This document shows, one piece after another, positions 1 through 12,065 of a stretch of DNA of 64,000 nucleotides. Under the pieces are notes generated by a model. The model was given only the letters and a program-made list of their open reading frames with translations, had not been told where the DNA came from and ran no database searches. Made by a program: the position numbers and the translations under genes. Position 1 is the stretch's first letter. Each line of letters begins with the position of its first letter. The stretch is from contig JBCAMK010000007.1 in NCBI GenBank assembly GCA_038503065.1, positions 372,001-436,000 of the forward strand. The letters are read 5' to 3'. The DNA is from Paragyromitra xinjiangensis. Its lineage: Eukaryota; Ascomycota; Pezizomycetes; Pezizales; Discinaceae.

Positions 1-380
1 TGTGTTGTGTCTGCCGGCTGTCTAGTAGCCTTTGGCTTAGTGTGATCCGCCCCTCGTGTGTTTAGTTCTTCTCTCAAGTCTTCACCCCCCAACCAACAAC
101 ATACAACATCCTCAATCCCCCTTCTCCTCCTTCTGCCATAAAATCTTATCCATCACAGCAAATCACCTCCCTCTACCCGTTTACGTCTGCTCCATTGTCC
201 ATTCGGGCATATCTCCAATACCCCTATCCACTGGTTCTGTCATCAATACATCACGTCACATCACCGCCCCCGTACTCTGTTTCAACCATCATCCCACAAC
301 ACCTTCTCGCTACTTACCACCTACAATAGAACCAGCGAAAATAGGAGAGGAGAGAGAGAAAAACAAAATCACTCCTAATC
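1..380 (+). promoter_or_regulatory. Upstream/5' leader region of the F-box/WD40 gene
   Basis: This is pyrimidine-rich, CA/CT-rich sequence running straight into the ATG at 381, typical of a fungal promoter and 5' UTR. It can be read as a 111-codon open frame from 56 to 391. That frame is rich in Pro, Ser and Thr, as expected from CT-rich DNA, overlaps the real start codon in another frame and resembles no protein I know, so I do not call it a gene. The context of the real start (ATCATGGC) is good. Confidence 0.5.
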
Positions 381-3319
381 ATGGCTTCTAGCGCCAACCC
401 CTCACCTCCACCAGCATACAGTCCTGAGGACCTTACGAACGCCGCCGCTGCTGTAGCTTCTCAGCGTGGGAGCGGAGATTTGGCACAGCGGCCCCTGAGG
501 ACGTCGCAGAGCTTCCGGGTGGATGAGGGTTATAGCGGTGAGGAGACACCCAGTGTGTATGAGGACCCAAATCAAAGAGAGGATATGCGATCGGTGAGAG
601 ATAGTGGAGAGCTGAAGATTCCGGCTTGGATGACGGGGCTGAATGATGCGTTAAGAGAAGGTTTGTGTTTTCTCTGTGTGATTGACGGATTTTGGTTTTG
701 TTTTGTCACCAGGGGCTGTCTCTGGTCCGTCGTTTTTCTTTCTTGCAGGTTCATTGTTTATTCTTTTGGAAACCTTATGGAGTTCTTAAAGTTTGAATTT
801 GGATTGTGTTGGAATGATGACGGGCCTTGAACATCGCCTTTGCACAAACCAAGGGGGAGGGGTTGGTGAGGGCGATTTTCTACCCCAGGTTTTTGTGCAA
901 CAAGGATTTGGCAGCTCATCGCGCGCTTGTTTCGTTTGCTTCTCCACGATTCTTCGCCTGTCGCTATCCTCGTTTCTTTTGATTTTGGACCACGAATCCC
1001 TGTTTCGCTTGTTCTAACATTCTCTCTGATCTAGAATATGCCTACAAACTGGTCCGCACCCTACCAACATCCCATATCGCCTCGCTGGTCGACCGGTTAG
1101 TCCCTATCCTCCATCTCGATTTTGTGCAGATACTTCCGTCTGAGCTGTCGCTCCAAATTCTCTCTTACCTCCCCGCGCGATCGCTCCTTAATGCGTCGCT
1201 CGCCTCTCGAACGTGGCGACGATTCGCCCTAGAGCCACGGCTTTGGCGCGAGCTGTACCATACTGCAGGGTGGGAAGAGAATAGTGCAGAAGTACGGCTG
1301 TTTGAAGATGAGATGAGGGAGCGGGCAGAGGAGGAGGCGCGGCAGCAGCAGCAGGTGAAACGAAAGGCGGAGGAGCAGCGAGATGAGGAGAAGCAGATGA
1401 GGGATTTGGCTAGGAGGAATATGGACCGCTTTAGGACCGGCTCGCCACAGAATGTCGAGAGGTCATTAGGGTCGGATACGTCTAGCGGACCGATGGATAC
1501 GACTGCAGAGTGGTCAACACAAGGGAGTAATACGCTTCCACCATACGGTACACCGACTCTGACTCCTGATAGCTCAGATATGAATTATTATCCTTCTGAG
1601 TCGGAGTCGCAAAGGACTGTACGTGGAGCTGCGAATCCAAATATACCGTATGGCTCTGCCGCGGCTATGTCAGACGATGATGACATGTATCCATCTTCCC
1701 TGAGTCGTCCTGTGCTTCAGGCATATCAAGAACCATCGCTTCCAATTCAGCCCACGTTGACCACCCCAGGTTACAATAATCACCTCCGGTTGAACTGGGC
1801 ATTTCTATACAAGAATAGAAAGCGGTTAGAAGACAACTGGCTGCATAATCGCTTTACGACCTTCCAAATCCCACACCCAAACTACCCTCATGAAGGTCAT
1901 GCGGAATGTATATACACTATCCAATACTCTCCTAATTTCCTTGTTTCTGGGTCACGGGATCGTACAGTCCGGATTTGGAATATGAAGACGCGCCGTCTGG
2001 TCGGCGAGCCACTAAGAGGTCACACCGGCAGTGTGCTCTGCCTTCAATTCGATGAGAGTCCAGATGAAGACATCTTGATAACTGGTTCCTCTGACTCTAG
2101 CGTCATCATCTGGCAGTTCTCCACTGGAACGATTTTGAAGACCATTGAGAAAGCCCACCAGGAGTCCGTTCTTAACCTCAAGTTTTCTAAGAAATGGCTT
2201 GTCACGTGCTCAAAAGATAAACTTATCAAGGTTTGGAGCCGCGAGCATCTCGATACAACATCCAAGGACTATCCCTGGCACTCGAAATACCTATTTGGCA
2301 ACGGTGTCGAGGCTCGACAGCACCCGCATCATCCCGACAACATTGGTCAGCCCGTCCCTGTCTGGAACGTCCAAGATCCCTCGTCCTCTTCCGGCTTCGG
2401 CCTTCAAAATCCTTACGCCTCCGCTGGCGCCAACTCACGTGCTCCCCCTAAAATTGGCCCCAAAGCAATCCCTGCCTATTCCACTGTCCAAACTCTCGTT
2501 GGCCACGCCGCCGCCGTAAATGCGATCCAGCTCTACGGGGACCAAATCGCAAGTGCGTCAGGAGACCGTCTCATCAAACTCTGGAATCTCCGATCAGGCG
2601 TTTGCGAGAAGACATTCGTCGGCCACGCTAAGGGCATCGCATGTATTCAGTTTGACGGGCGTACGATTGTCTCTGGCTCCTCTGACCAAACTATTCGTGT
2701 CTTCGATGCCGAAACACAGGCTGAGCTCGCAACTCTTCAAGGTCACGGCGCACTCGTAAGAACTGTCCAAGCCACCAACTCCCGCATCGTCTCGGGATCC
2801 TACGACGAGACTGTACGGATCTGGCGTAAAGACATCGAACAACGCTGGGTCCCTGGTCCCGTCCTTCGACAAATGACGACACCACCACTCCGTTCTGCTG
2901 CTGCCGCTGGAGCCGGTGCCCCCGCGAACGTGCAAGCTCAGCTCGCGGCACTGTATAGCCAGAATCACCCACCAGGCGCTGTACAAATGCACCAAATCCA
3001 GCATGTTGGCGGGCCTGGGCATCTTGGCGCTGTAGCAGCAGCTCAGTTGCTCCCTAATACGTTTCATCACCATCATCATCCGCAGGTGGCGACAGTGCTA
3101 CCGGCACCGACTGCTGCGGTTCCGGGTGGACATGGGGGCCCGCCGGTGCCGGCGGGAGGTGCAGGACATGCTAGCGGAACACATAGAGTTTTCAAACTGC
3201 AGTTTGACGCACGGTGGATTATTTGCTGTAGTCAGGACAGTAAGATTATTGGATGGGATTATGCGGCAGATGAGGAGGGTGTTGTAGAAGCATCAAGATT
3301 CTTTAAAGGTGGAAATTGA
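381..3319 (+). CDS. F-box/WD40-repeat protein (SCF ubiquitin ligase substrate receptor, FWD1/Cdc4-like)
   Basis: Two exons, 381-660 and 1035-3319, give 854 residues. The intron (661-1034) starts GTTTGT and ends CTAG. The F-box lies near residues 125-165 (LPSELSLQILSYLPARSLL...WRRFA...LWRELY). A coiled, Glu/Arg/Gln-rich stretch and a Ser/Thr-rich low-complexity stretch follow. From about residue 380 to the C-terminus there are about seven WD40 repeats (for example LVSGSRDRTVRIW, ITGSSDSSVIIW, IVSGSSDQTIRVF). An Ala/Gly/His-rich insert with six consecutive His codons sits before the last blade. F-box/WD40 proteins recruit phosphorylated substrates to SCF (Skp1-cullin-F-box) ligases. The layout resembles the FWD1/Cdc4 class of filamentous fungi, but the exact orthologue cannot be decided by eye. 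An apparent second intron at 1096-1129 is instead coding: reading through gives LVPILHLDFVQILPSE in frame. Confidence 0.88.
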
Positions 3320-4765
3320 AGCGAATGATAGAGTATTTGCGGAAGGAAAGAGCTTGGGTTTCATTATGTGAAAAGTGGGCATTCATCGCATTGGGGCGAA
3401 TTGGGCTTTTATTTCTTTATATCAATTGTTCCCTTTTGTTGGCTTTTTTCTTACCTTTCCCTTTCTGTTTGTGGAGTGGGGTGCATGTGATCAACTGATG
3501 ATATCCTGGGTTGTTTTTGCCTGCAGTTTCACAAGAGTGTGTGCTAGTTGGGGGGATTTTTTTCATTTTCATTTGGCTATCTTTTTTTAGTATGCTGGAG
3601 TGCATTGGCTTTTACTTTGCTTAGCTTTTTAAGTGACATATATATCACTATCTAGTTTCTCCCCTCCCCTCACCTAAGTGTTTTATATCTTATCTTTTTA
3701 GTATCTATTTTTTGTAGTCTGAGAGTGGAAATATGGCGCTTATTTTTTTCATACTATTTGGTATCTTGGGAAGGGTTATATTGCAGTTATTCAAGCGTAG
3801 TTTTATGCTAGTAGTCAATGCGAGTGATTTAGATTGAATATTGATCGGAGATAATGTGTTGGCAGTAAGTTTTGCTCATTTCACTCGATCTCACTCGGTG
3901 TATTGATATGGCTGGGGCGCTAGCCTCGACCATGCCAAGCCAGTCCCAGTTAAGCTAGCCGGTCTATATGATAGGCTACAGTCCATGCCATGAATATATA
4001 CTCATAACTCCAAGAAATCTTCCATCGAAAATGTGATTGATTCCAGTTTACTTCTAGCGGATAATTCGGATGCTAATTTAAGAAGGGTTTCTTGGGATGA
4101 AAGCCGTTCAGTTTCTAGCTCCTGGTACTCCAAGTTGAGGTGGCGAGAGTGAGTGGCATCATAGGCTCCGATTAAAGTAGAGATTACTAGCCGGGTATAA
4201 AAGCAGTAACTTTATGAACGCTGGAAGTGTGATACCATCACAGTTACCGTTTGGGGGCCTATCAATATCCTTCGTTCCCAGGGTTCATTGTTTAGTAAGT
4301 GTTCTCCATTTTTTGGGGCAAGGGAGGGTACAGCCGCTGCCACAAGCGAGGAGTAATGACGAGGAAGTAAGGAGAAGAGTTGTTTTTGTGAGGTAGATCG
4401 CGCGACTAAAATATGACTTTGATAGTATTCCGGTGAAGATTTTTTTAGCATTGTGGGTGTGTTCTATTGGATTTATCGTGACATCTGGTGTAAAAGGGGC
4501 GGTAGGTGGAGTTCATGGCGAATTTTTAAGTGCCTGTCTTGGATGGATACTTTACAATACTGAGTCGATATTAGTTTCCGTGATTGTTGGGCCCTCCTCG
4601 GAGAATGGCGAGGTAGTTAGCTGGCAGCATGTTTTTTTACCCAGTAATCGTCTATAAGATTGAATTGAATCATCCTATTGATATCTGCTAGGTTTGTATC
4701 GTATTCAATACCAGTGGCTAGGCTGAATATCAGAATCAACCTTATCACGGGTTCAAAATCCTCAA
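3320..4765. other. Intergenic region, no gene seen
   Basis: This stretch lies between the convergent F-box/WD40 (+) and RraA-like (-) genes, so it should hold both 3' ends. It is T-rich for about 400 nt after the F-box stop. Only short unsupported open frames occur (at most about 80 codons). I see no RNA gene or repeat. Confidence 0.5.
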
Positions 4766-5715
4766 CTATGCCCCCCGATATTTCTTGAACGAATCATAAA
4801 CAGTCTTCCCTTTCTGAACATCCTCCATAACTTTTGTGTCTGCTTCAACAATTGCTGGCAGTATATTGGCAACCTCCTCTAAAAGTGCCGCTGGAATGAC
4901 GACAACGCCGTTTTTGCTATCAGAGAAGACAATGTCACCCTAAGAATAGAGTAGCGTTAAAATCCATTGTGGGTTATGGTAGGACGGGGTCAAATGGCAC
5001 GTACAGCTGAGACTTCTGTGCCCTCAATAGTGATAGGGTCATCAACGGCTACAATTCTACTCTCAGCTTTAGAACCGACGGTACTGATACCTTTCGAAAA
5101 CACCTGCGTATCTCTGTCAATATACTGTTCTACCGAGACATAGGGAAGGTCAATACCATAAGCTCTTCCCTCTTCCCCAATTCTTCCACATCTCTAACTC
5201 TCCCGTCGACTACAATCACTCTTGCTCCTAGCTGATACATTCTCTCAGCAACAATCCCGCCGATGACCGCGCATCGTTGACCAGCGGGCTGTGAGACAAC
5301 AACAGTACGACGTGGGGTGATGAAGTCTGCGAAATGGGTTTCTGCTGGTAGGGAGCAGATGGGTTCTGTAGTGGATGCAGGAGCAAAGAGGATGGTTGTT
5401 GCAAGGGAGACATTGATGCCAGAGGAAGTGCGGGGTACTGTGATAGCTTGTCAGGGGTGTTCAAGGATGTTTTGATTGTGGGTTCCCGTTGATTTGGTGA
5501 TTTTCTAGAGATACTATAGTCTGAAATTGGATGGTACTCACGGATATCACATAGGAACCCAGCATTAGGGACTTTCAGCTGTAGAAGCGCATCTGATATC
5601 TTCGCTGTATTTCAGCAGAAGTCTTACTATCTTGGCAGGAGTGGAGTAGAGTGGAACTTACATCACAAGCAGTATACTTCTCCAAATCTTTCATCAATGC
5701 TTCCTGTTTCGACAT
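4766..5715 (-). CDS. RraA-like / HMG (4-hydroxy-4-methyl-2-oxoglutarate) aldolase-family protein
   Basis: Five exons on the minus strand: 5715-5662, 5599-5542, 5437-5157, 5103-5005 and 4939-4766, giving 221 residues, the usual length for this family. The product starts MSKQEALMKDLEKYTACD and continues ISDALLQLKVPNAGFL. It has the family core GGIVAERMYQLGARVIVVDG followed by RVRDVEEL (about residues 97-124), where DGRVRD is the active-site/metal-binding signature. It ends with STVGSKAESR and GDIVFSDSKNGVVVIP. RraA-like fungal proteins act as class II aldolases or oxaloacetate decarboxylases on short keto acids, and the substrate here is unknown. All four introns are short (53-104 nt) with plausible branch sites. 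The 5104-5156 intron removes an in-frame stop. Confidence 0.85.
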
Positions 5716-8700
5716 TTTGGTGATGATTGATTGTGACCTCGGGATCTTGATGTGGGGTTATCACATGTGAAGACTGAGGGAAATCTGGGGTTGCGGCTCA
5801 AATTTTAGTGTCGGGTACTGCCGCACACGTGTATTTCAGCCTAATGAGTAATTAACTTTGTCTAATATTGCCGGAGACTTCATATCTCTTCGAGATCGTG
5901 CATTTAGCAATTATTGATCCGATCGCATCGGAATCGGCTCATTCATCCCTTGTGGCCTGAGCGATGGGGTTTGTTATGATAGGGCTGCGGCTAGGTCTGC
6001 ATATACGATTGATTGCCTATCGAGATCTAGGGGACTGGATTGGGGGTTACGATGCCTTCTCTTCGGGAAAATTGCCTGTAAATGAGAGTCTTACTGAGTT
6101 TGGCTGGTGGTGAACGGAGAGGGAGTTTAGACATTTGGATAAATCCTGGGAATGAATTTTAATATCAAGTTTTCAGAAGCATAATGATAAAAGAGAACAA
6201 GAGATTTCCGGCAAGCATCAAGATTCATTAACGAGATACCTGGAAATTCAGTATTGTAAAAAGTAGGAAGATCGGACGAACTGGACCGAAGTGCGGGTTC
6301 TCCTGTGGGTTCAAAGTTCTGCGGTAATTATCATTGGTGCCCTTGAACTGGGTTGTTAGTTTCGCCGAGATCTCAAGGAAGGTGTTAGTTTACCCGAGAA
6401 GAACTGCTGATTCTAGAAGGCCCCTATCTGCGTGTGTGGGTGGAAGGGAGAGTTTTATCCGATTGTAGTGACTGGATTGATAGGACCGATTTGCGTCTCA
6501 GTATCAATGCTCAGGTGTACGTGTATCCGTGATGAAAAATACATAAGATTTATTTCATGAAACGACATCTCTTGTTCTATAGATCTACTACATAAAACTC
6601 CATTAGAATAAACATCAACATAGTCGCTTTATCCCTTTAAAAGAAATATTGATTATTAGAGGCGCCAATCATGTTGAGGCACATCAATTCGTATGGTATT
6701 GAATTCGACCTTATTGACATAATTATTGTACTTGGGTGGGTACATGAAATCGTTTTAGTGTGAAAAGGCAAAGATAGAGAAGCGGAATAATGATATAAAA
6801 TATAACCCAGCAGGGAAATGCACACCTCAGATTAACAGGAGCATTTGGAACAAATGTGCTTAATATCTTATTTATTCTGAGCTGAAATTATGAAGTCATA
6901 GCCCCCCAGGAAGTCCGTAATCCATGAATATGCAGGAGAGGCGAACTTCTCAATTGCATGTTGCTCGTGTGGGGAAGTTTCTTCCAAATATAAGGAAGGA
7001 TCTGCCGTTCTACTTAGAGTTAGAAAGTTTCCGATAGGGTTGAAGATCTATACATACATTGATTGATGCTTCCATTCTCATTTCCTCTGAGTTTTCCTCT
7101 GAATTCCCAAATGGCATTGTCGAGAGACAAAAACCATCGAATGATCTAAACCTGCGGTGCAACACAACCACTAATTTCAACTATAATAGCAACTTTGAGT
7201 AAATTTTGCAAAGAGACGTGTTTTGTTTTTCAAGTTGGTACTTGTATATCATCAAGAGGATCATTGTTTTTGTGGATGTTCATGTTATGGGTGCGTTTGA
7301 GGATTACGCTGTTCGATTGTTGTGTCCCCCGACAATAGGTACTCCCGGTACATGGCGCCGGCCACTCTCTGCATGTCGTAATAGGTAATTTCTTCAGGCA
7401 TGGTCGAGGGGCTGGAGATAATTTTTGCTTGGGCTGACCGCGGGGGTTGGCTGTAAATGACATTGGCTTCTTTGTGGCTCGCTTTCTTTCTATGAGGGTG
7501 GTATTAGATGGAGAAAGCTAAGGTGGGGGAGCGATTTTGCGACTTACTATGCTTCTCGTAGAGTCCTCTAGCTTCTTGTTAACCTCCGGTACTTCTACTC
7601 CCTCCTCTGATACCCCCAAGTCTATCTGAATCCCTCGGTCCGTCAAATAAGGTGGTCTATGTTAACTGGTGTTAGAGGACGTATCAATGTTAAACTCGAA
7701 TAGGGCTATAGAAACCCCAGATCTCTTCCGAGAGTCTTCCCTGGTATATCTTTTGAAACGGAACAACCATGAAGATTTGCCCTTTTTGAATAGGCATAGT
7801 GTAGTTTCCCATTTCTTTGCACTCCATAATCGGGGTATTGTCTAGCATGTGAAGTCGAATAGATACCCGAGCTAGGTAAGGTTGGAATTACCTCCGCGTG
7901 TTGTGAATGCAGCTTGCTTTTCCTCTTAGGTTCTGGAACCTCTAATGTGCCAGCATCGGTTTCCATCGAGTACCGAGCGCTTTAGCAACTTTAAAGATAT
8001 GAATGTACTTTTTTCGAAAATCCGATTTTCCTGGAGATCGTAGTATAAGTTGCAGTTGTAGATCTTTAGAGGGAATCTACCAAATGTATCATCACCCTTA
8101 AGTAGTCTGTGTAGAACGAATTTAAATATCCATCAGGAATATAGAATAGATCATTCGGTGTGATGAATTGCTCCTCGAGAAGGATAATCGACAATTTCTT
8201 GTTAGCTTTAACATGTGACTTGGCCCTGGAGCTCATGATTTCATACAATCGTTTCGTTAATATTGGAAACTGCCAATAGACCTAACCAGGCCCACAGTCG
8301 CCGAGGGTGTCGGTGGCGTGAGTAATGTAGTGGAACACAGGGCGCATTGTAGGTAGGCGTGCCTATTATTCCCCATGGTATCGTTTTTCATAGTATTTTG
8401 GGAAGTGGGCCATTCTGATACGTACATCTTGCCGCTCTAATATAATCGTCGTAGATATTGATGACTGGGACTTATGACAGAAGTTCTCATAGTTCTACCG
8501 GGGTAAGTTTCCTTTTAGGTAGACTGGCGCGAGAATTTTCTGTGGAGATCGGATGGTGGCATGTGTCAGAGAGTGAGCTAGTTTTAGGTATCCTTCATGA
8601 TAAGGCTACCGTTGGGATTCAGCGGAATTTCATCCAACCAGTTCGTTTGAGGGAACTTGGAGAGGCCAATGATAGTCGAGGGGTCAGGCCTGTCTAGCCA

Positions 8701-9816
8701 CTGGCACGCTGTTCCTATTTGGTTATCCTAAGTTGATTCTATTCTGAGTCGTTCGTGGTAATAGACGAGGGTAGAAGTAGCAAGAACTCTGGGTTCGTTA
8801 TCATCCAGCCGAACAGTCAATAAGCTCTAGTTGACTCTTGTCTAGGCCTGGGGGTATATCGGGGCTATTGGATGCGCATCTCTTTGGGTTCGGGGGAATA
8901 TTTTCTTTCGTTAGAATGTTGGGATTTGACAATTCGGTGCAAGCTTTCCCTCTAGGACCGCTGATGGGATAGAGTTGGGTTGTACAATCATAGGAATGTT
9001 TGTCGTCTGCATTGCTGTGAAAAGAAGCTTGTCTATGAGCACTGACTCCGATAGGTTGAATCGATTTGAAGGTTTAAATCTCCTCGGCCCTTTTGGTCAT
9101 TCAGAGGGTAACGTATCAGCCAATGGGGTGACTGGAACTGAGTTGCGGGCGAAATGTCTCGGGCACTGTGAATATCAAGACTAGCGAGTGATGGTTTCCG
9201 TAGTTGGTGAGAACATGAATCACTTTAATCGCTACCGCTGTTTTTGTAGGTTCGGTTTGTTAGTGCAGGGTTTAGACCTCATACTGGCAGTCCCGCCGGC
9301 TGGGACGCATGAGACAAAGAGCGGATGTCTCACATCTCAGCTCCGGCGGGCAGCCGCAAGTTAGCAGTAAATACTATTTAAGCTTATTTTTGGTTGATCT
9401 CGCTTAGCAAGCGAAGGTGATATAGGTCTTACATAAGTTGGGTGGTGATCTTATGTGGTGGTTAATTAAAACATATCATTCCAATCCTTCGTCCAGATCA
9501 TCTTCACAACTGGTGAGCGGCTTTTGATTTTATTTTTTTCGGAGTATCGTCCAAGCTGGGAAAGCAGATCGTGGGATATACACTCTCCATGTGCCTTCTC
9601 TACATGTAATTCACGCATGCCTATAATTGAGTATTTACTTAACAGCATTAATCTTGAACACACAACTTCTCAGGAAGAGTCTCAGGCTTCCATATAAAAC
9701 CCATCTCAATTCCCCCGTATATTCTTTCATCAAGCAGTCCACAATCCTTCCCAGAAGCCTTCCTCTAGTCACATCCTCAAGACTATCAATAATCTTTAAT
9801 TCCCTTAATCCCAATC
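5716..9816. other. 4.1-kb gene-poor interval
   Basis: I recognise no gene here. Minus-strand open segments between about 7230 and 8250 (up to 86 codons, for example 7706-7966) do not join into a family I know and could be the worn remains of a multi-exon gene. A plus-strand open frame at 8458-8697 (79 codons) is also unrecognised. A GC-rich hairpin sits at 9292-9350, and a TACATGTA octamer at 9601 lies 216 nt upstream of the GLEYA-domain gene. Confidence 0.4.
9292..9350. repeat. GC-rich imperfect hairpin
   Basis: CCCGCCGG at 9292-9299 is mirrored by CCGGCGGG at 9343-9350. Inside, TGAGACA (9310-9316) faces TGTCTCA (9326-9332). The surrounding DNA is much more AT-rich. It could be a short inverted-repeat element or a structured transcript; no gene overlaps it. 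Confidence 0.5.
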
Positions 9817-10689
9817 ATGATCAGCACAATCAAAACCCTCGCTCTAGTCATTTGCCTAATGGCCACCTCTTCAATGAGCACGCCTGTCGATAGCGCTCCT
9901 TCACCTACTATTACCGTTCACCCCGGCGACACTGTAGTTAACGCAGCCGGCGAAATAATTTACTGCCTGTAAGCACCCACCCACCCACCTCCCATCCAGC
10001 AGAACTAACCCCACACCAAAAAACACAGCAAGATCCAAAGTGACCTCTTTCCTATCAACCGTCCAACCCCAACCCCAACCCCCGACGCAAGCTGCAACAA
10101 CGGAGGTCTCGCCTACGCCATCCAAAAACACAACAACTACGACCACGACCCCCCCAAGTACTCCAACGCCAACATTGACTCCTTCAAGACAGCCCCCCCT
10201 ATCCAGACCGGCGTAACAATGAAGATCGGCTTCAGCGCTCCTAATCCTAGAAGCACTTATTCAATCTACGGCGGGAAACCCATCAGCGCTGAAATGATAG
10301 CTGTTAATCACCGTGGCTACTTCGTCCCCCCGGTTGATGGGGTGTATACCATTTCCTCCAAGGGAGCGGATGAGCTTGCTGTTGTGTGGATTGGCGATAA
10401 TGCGCTTGATGGGAGGTATACGAGAGATAATAAAAGCTTTGAGCAAGGGTACACTCAGGCTGTTCAGACAAAGGTTTATAAAACCGAGAAGCTTGTGGCT
10501 GGGACGTGGTATCCGTTTCGTGTTTTGGGCATCACTGCTCAGGGGTCTTCTAATCTTGATATCACGGTTGTTTCGCCTGATGGTACTGTACTGATTAGTT
10601 CTACTTCGACAAATACGCCTTTCTTCGTCCAGTATAACTGTGACTTGCCTAGTAGCAAGTTCAAGGATTTTGGGAAGGAGACTGCTTAA
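9817..10689 (+). CDS. Secreted GLEYA-domain adhesin-like protein
   Basis: Two exons, 9817-9968 and 10029-10689, give 270 residues. The start is MISTIKTLALVICLMATSSM, a signal peptide. A short PT-repeat spacer (RPTPTPTP) is followed by CNNGGLAYAIQKHNNY near residues 73-88. GLAYA corresponds to the GLEYA signature of the fungal adhesin domain, a PA14-related lectin-like fold. Later segments fit that fold: ISAEMIAVNHRGYFVPPVDG and then VYTISSKGADELAVVWIGD (about residues 145-185), and WYPFRVLGITAQGSSNLDI. No GPI-attachment tail is visible, so it is probably secreted or held noncovalently in the wall. It stands next to two CFEM-like wall-protein genes. A TACATGTA site lies 216 nt upstream. Carbohydrate binding is inferred from the fold; the ligand is unknown. 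Confidence 0.78.
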
Positions 10690-11402
10690 GAATGTTGCGA
10701 GCTGGGGTTACGGTATTGCTGGCTGAGGTATGGGTTTGTGGCTCCATGGTATATCAAGGTGATGACTAACCTTCGGGATCGTGAGTCGTGACTACTTGTA
10801 GACTTTTTTCTGGGTACTTGTTTTGTGAAGGTTAGGATATGATGCGTGATTGTTTTTTTTTGATAACTTTTTTCGTTTAGGATAGACAGTTCAGTTAGTG
10901 AGTTGATGGTAATAGTAAAGGGACGTCAGGGAAGAGATATTTATTACCGTGTTCTTTGGCATCGCGAGAATTTGGCATCGCGAGAGTGGCTTGTGGGTGA
11001 CTCTACATGTATCTAAGACAGGTGGGCCTGATTATTAGCCTCAGGCTCCAAGAATTACGCCTGAGGTTTTGAGATATACCGATGTAATTCTGGGGCCTGT
11101 AGGGGTCAGTGCGGCACTAGCCTCTGACTCCTAATTTCATCGCATCACTTTGTACCATTCAGGTATAAGTAACTGTTTAAGAAAACGCCACTCTCGCAAC
11201 GCCAAATTCTCGCGATACCAAAGAACACGGTATGTAAATGTAACTATATTTCAGTATGGATGGGCCCAACTTTTAGCGGTGTTTTTATCCTGTAAACCAA
11301 ACTATCCCTCATATCATTCCGATACTAAGGTATCTATTAAGAAACTTTTAACATCGACTACAGGTGACTCCACTCGCACCCCAAATGGAATAAGTGAACC
11401 AC
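10690..11402. other. Intergenic region carrying a MITE-like element
   Basis: This is 3' flank shared by the GLEYA-domain gene (+) and the first CFEM-like gene (-). Most of it is taken up by the inverted-repeat element at 10945-11232. No gene is supported here. Confidence 0.5.
10945..11232. mobile_element. MITE-like inverted-repeat element flanked by TA
   Basis: Two 46-nt arms, 10945-10990 and 11187-11232, are inverted copies with three mismatches, all C/T or G/A transitions. The outer end reads CCGTGTTCTTTGG on one side and CCAAAGAACACGG on the other, each next to TA, as expected for Tc1/mariner-type insertion. The left arm holds a tandem repeat of TTTGGCATCGCGAGA. The 196-nt centre has no open frame of note but does contain GCCTCAGG facing CCTGAGGC-type pairing and a TACATGTA site at 11004. 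It is too small to encode a transposase, so it would be non-autonomous. Confidence 0.7.
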
Positions 11403-12065
11403 TCAAACACCCACCAAAAGCGCCAAACACCTAGTAACAGCAACCGTCGGTCCAAAGAATCTAAGTCCAATCCCAACACATCCTCCGAGCTGGGTGCTCG
11501 ATGCAGAGTTCATCGAAGTTGGATCTGGACTCGGGCTTGAGGTGGGGATGAGTGTCGGTAGCGTATACACAGAAGTCTTCTTGCTAACTGTTCGATCTGC
11601 AATTATAGGCTCGAAATCAGTCGTTGTCAAAAGTTGAGATGTAGTAGGTGTTTCGAGAGGGCGGAATGTCCCGATAGACACAGTGGAAGTTTTTGAAGGT
11701 GAAGATAGCACAAATGAGATGGGGATAGGCTGAAGTGGGAGTGCAGTAGACGCAGGTGAAGTAGGTAGTGGTGGAAGTGTAGGAGCCATATTTGAGGAAA
11801 CTAGAGGCCCAGGAACGGACCCTCCTGGACAAGTCTGTACCCAGCCTCGGTCTTGTGGTTCGCATTCCTGGATGCATTGCGAGATCACACCTGCCCACAT
11901 CGGGTGAAAGCAGATGCAGGCCGACCACTCTTCGAAGGTCGGTTTTTGGCATTCGGGTGGTGTTGGGAGGATACTTTGGCTGCAGAGCTGACTGAGGCAG
12001 TTGTTAGAACTTTGAGATGCTATTACTGGGAGGAAGATGAGAAGAGCGATAGTTAGAGATTTCAT
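11403..12065 (-). CDS. CFEM-like GPI-anchored cell-surface protein (paralogue 1)
   Basis: A single-exon gene of 220 residues. A signal peptide (MKSLTIALLIFLPVIAS) precedes an eight-cysteine module (CLSQLC..., PPEC, SACIC, SQCIQEC, QTC; about residues 23-80) with CFEM-like spacing, including the closely paired CxC in the middle. A long Ser/Thr/Pro-rich stalk follows, with a hydrophobic C-terminal segment (about residues 192-220) that could be a GPI-attachment signal. CFEM proteins sit in the wall or plasma membrane and act in haem/iron capture, surface structure or host interaction; which applies here is unknown. The neighbour at 12738-13526 is a clear paralogue. Two TACATGTA sites lie 60 and 128 nt upstream of the start. 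Eight-Cys modules are degenerate, so another cysteine-rich surface family is possible. Confidence 0.72.
   Translation of the reverse strand: MKSLTIALLIFLPVIASQSSNNCLSQLCSQSILPTPPECQKPTFEEWSACICFHPMWAGVISQCIQECEPQDRGWVQTCPGGSVPGPLVSSNMAPTLPPLPTSPASTALPLQPIPISFVLSSPSKTSTVSIGTFRPLETPTTSQLLTTTDFEPIIADRTVSKKTSVYTLPTLIPTSSPSPDPTSMNSASSTQLGGCVGIGLRFFGPTVAVTRCLALLVGV

Noticed and set aside
56..391. 111-codon open frame before the F-box/WD40 gene
   Set aside because: Low-complexity product of CT-rich leader DNA; overlaps the real start in another frame.
1096..1129. A GT...AG stretch looking like a second intron in the F-box/WD40 gene
   Set aside because: Removing it breaks the frame; reading through gives LVPILHLDFVQILPSE, which flows into the F-box.
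7230..8250. Possible multi-exon minus-strand gene
   Set aside because: Several open segments exist, but no set of splice sites joined them into a protein I recognise.
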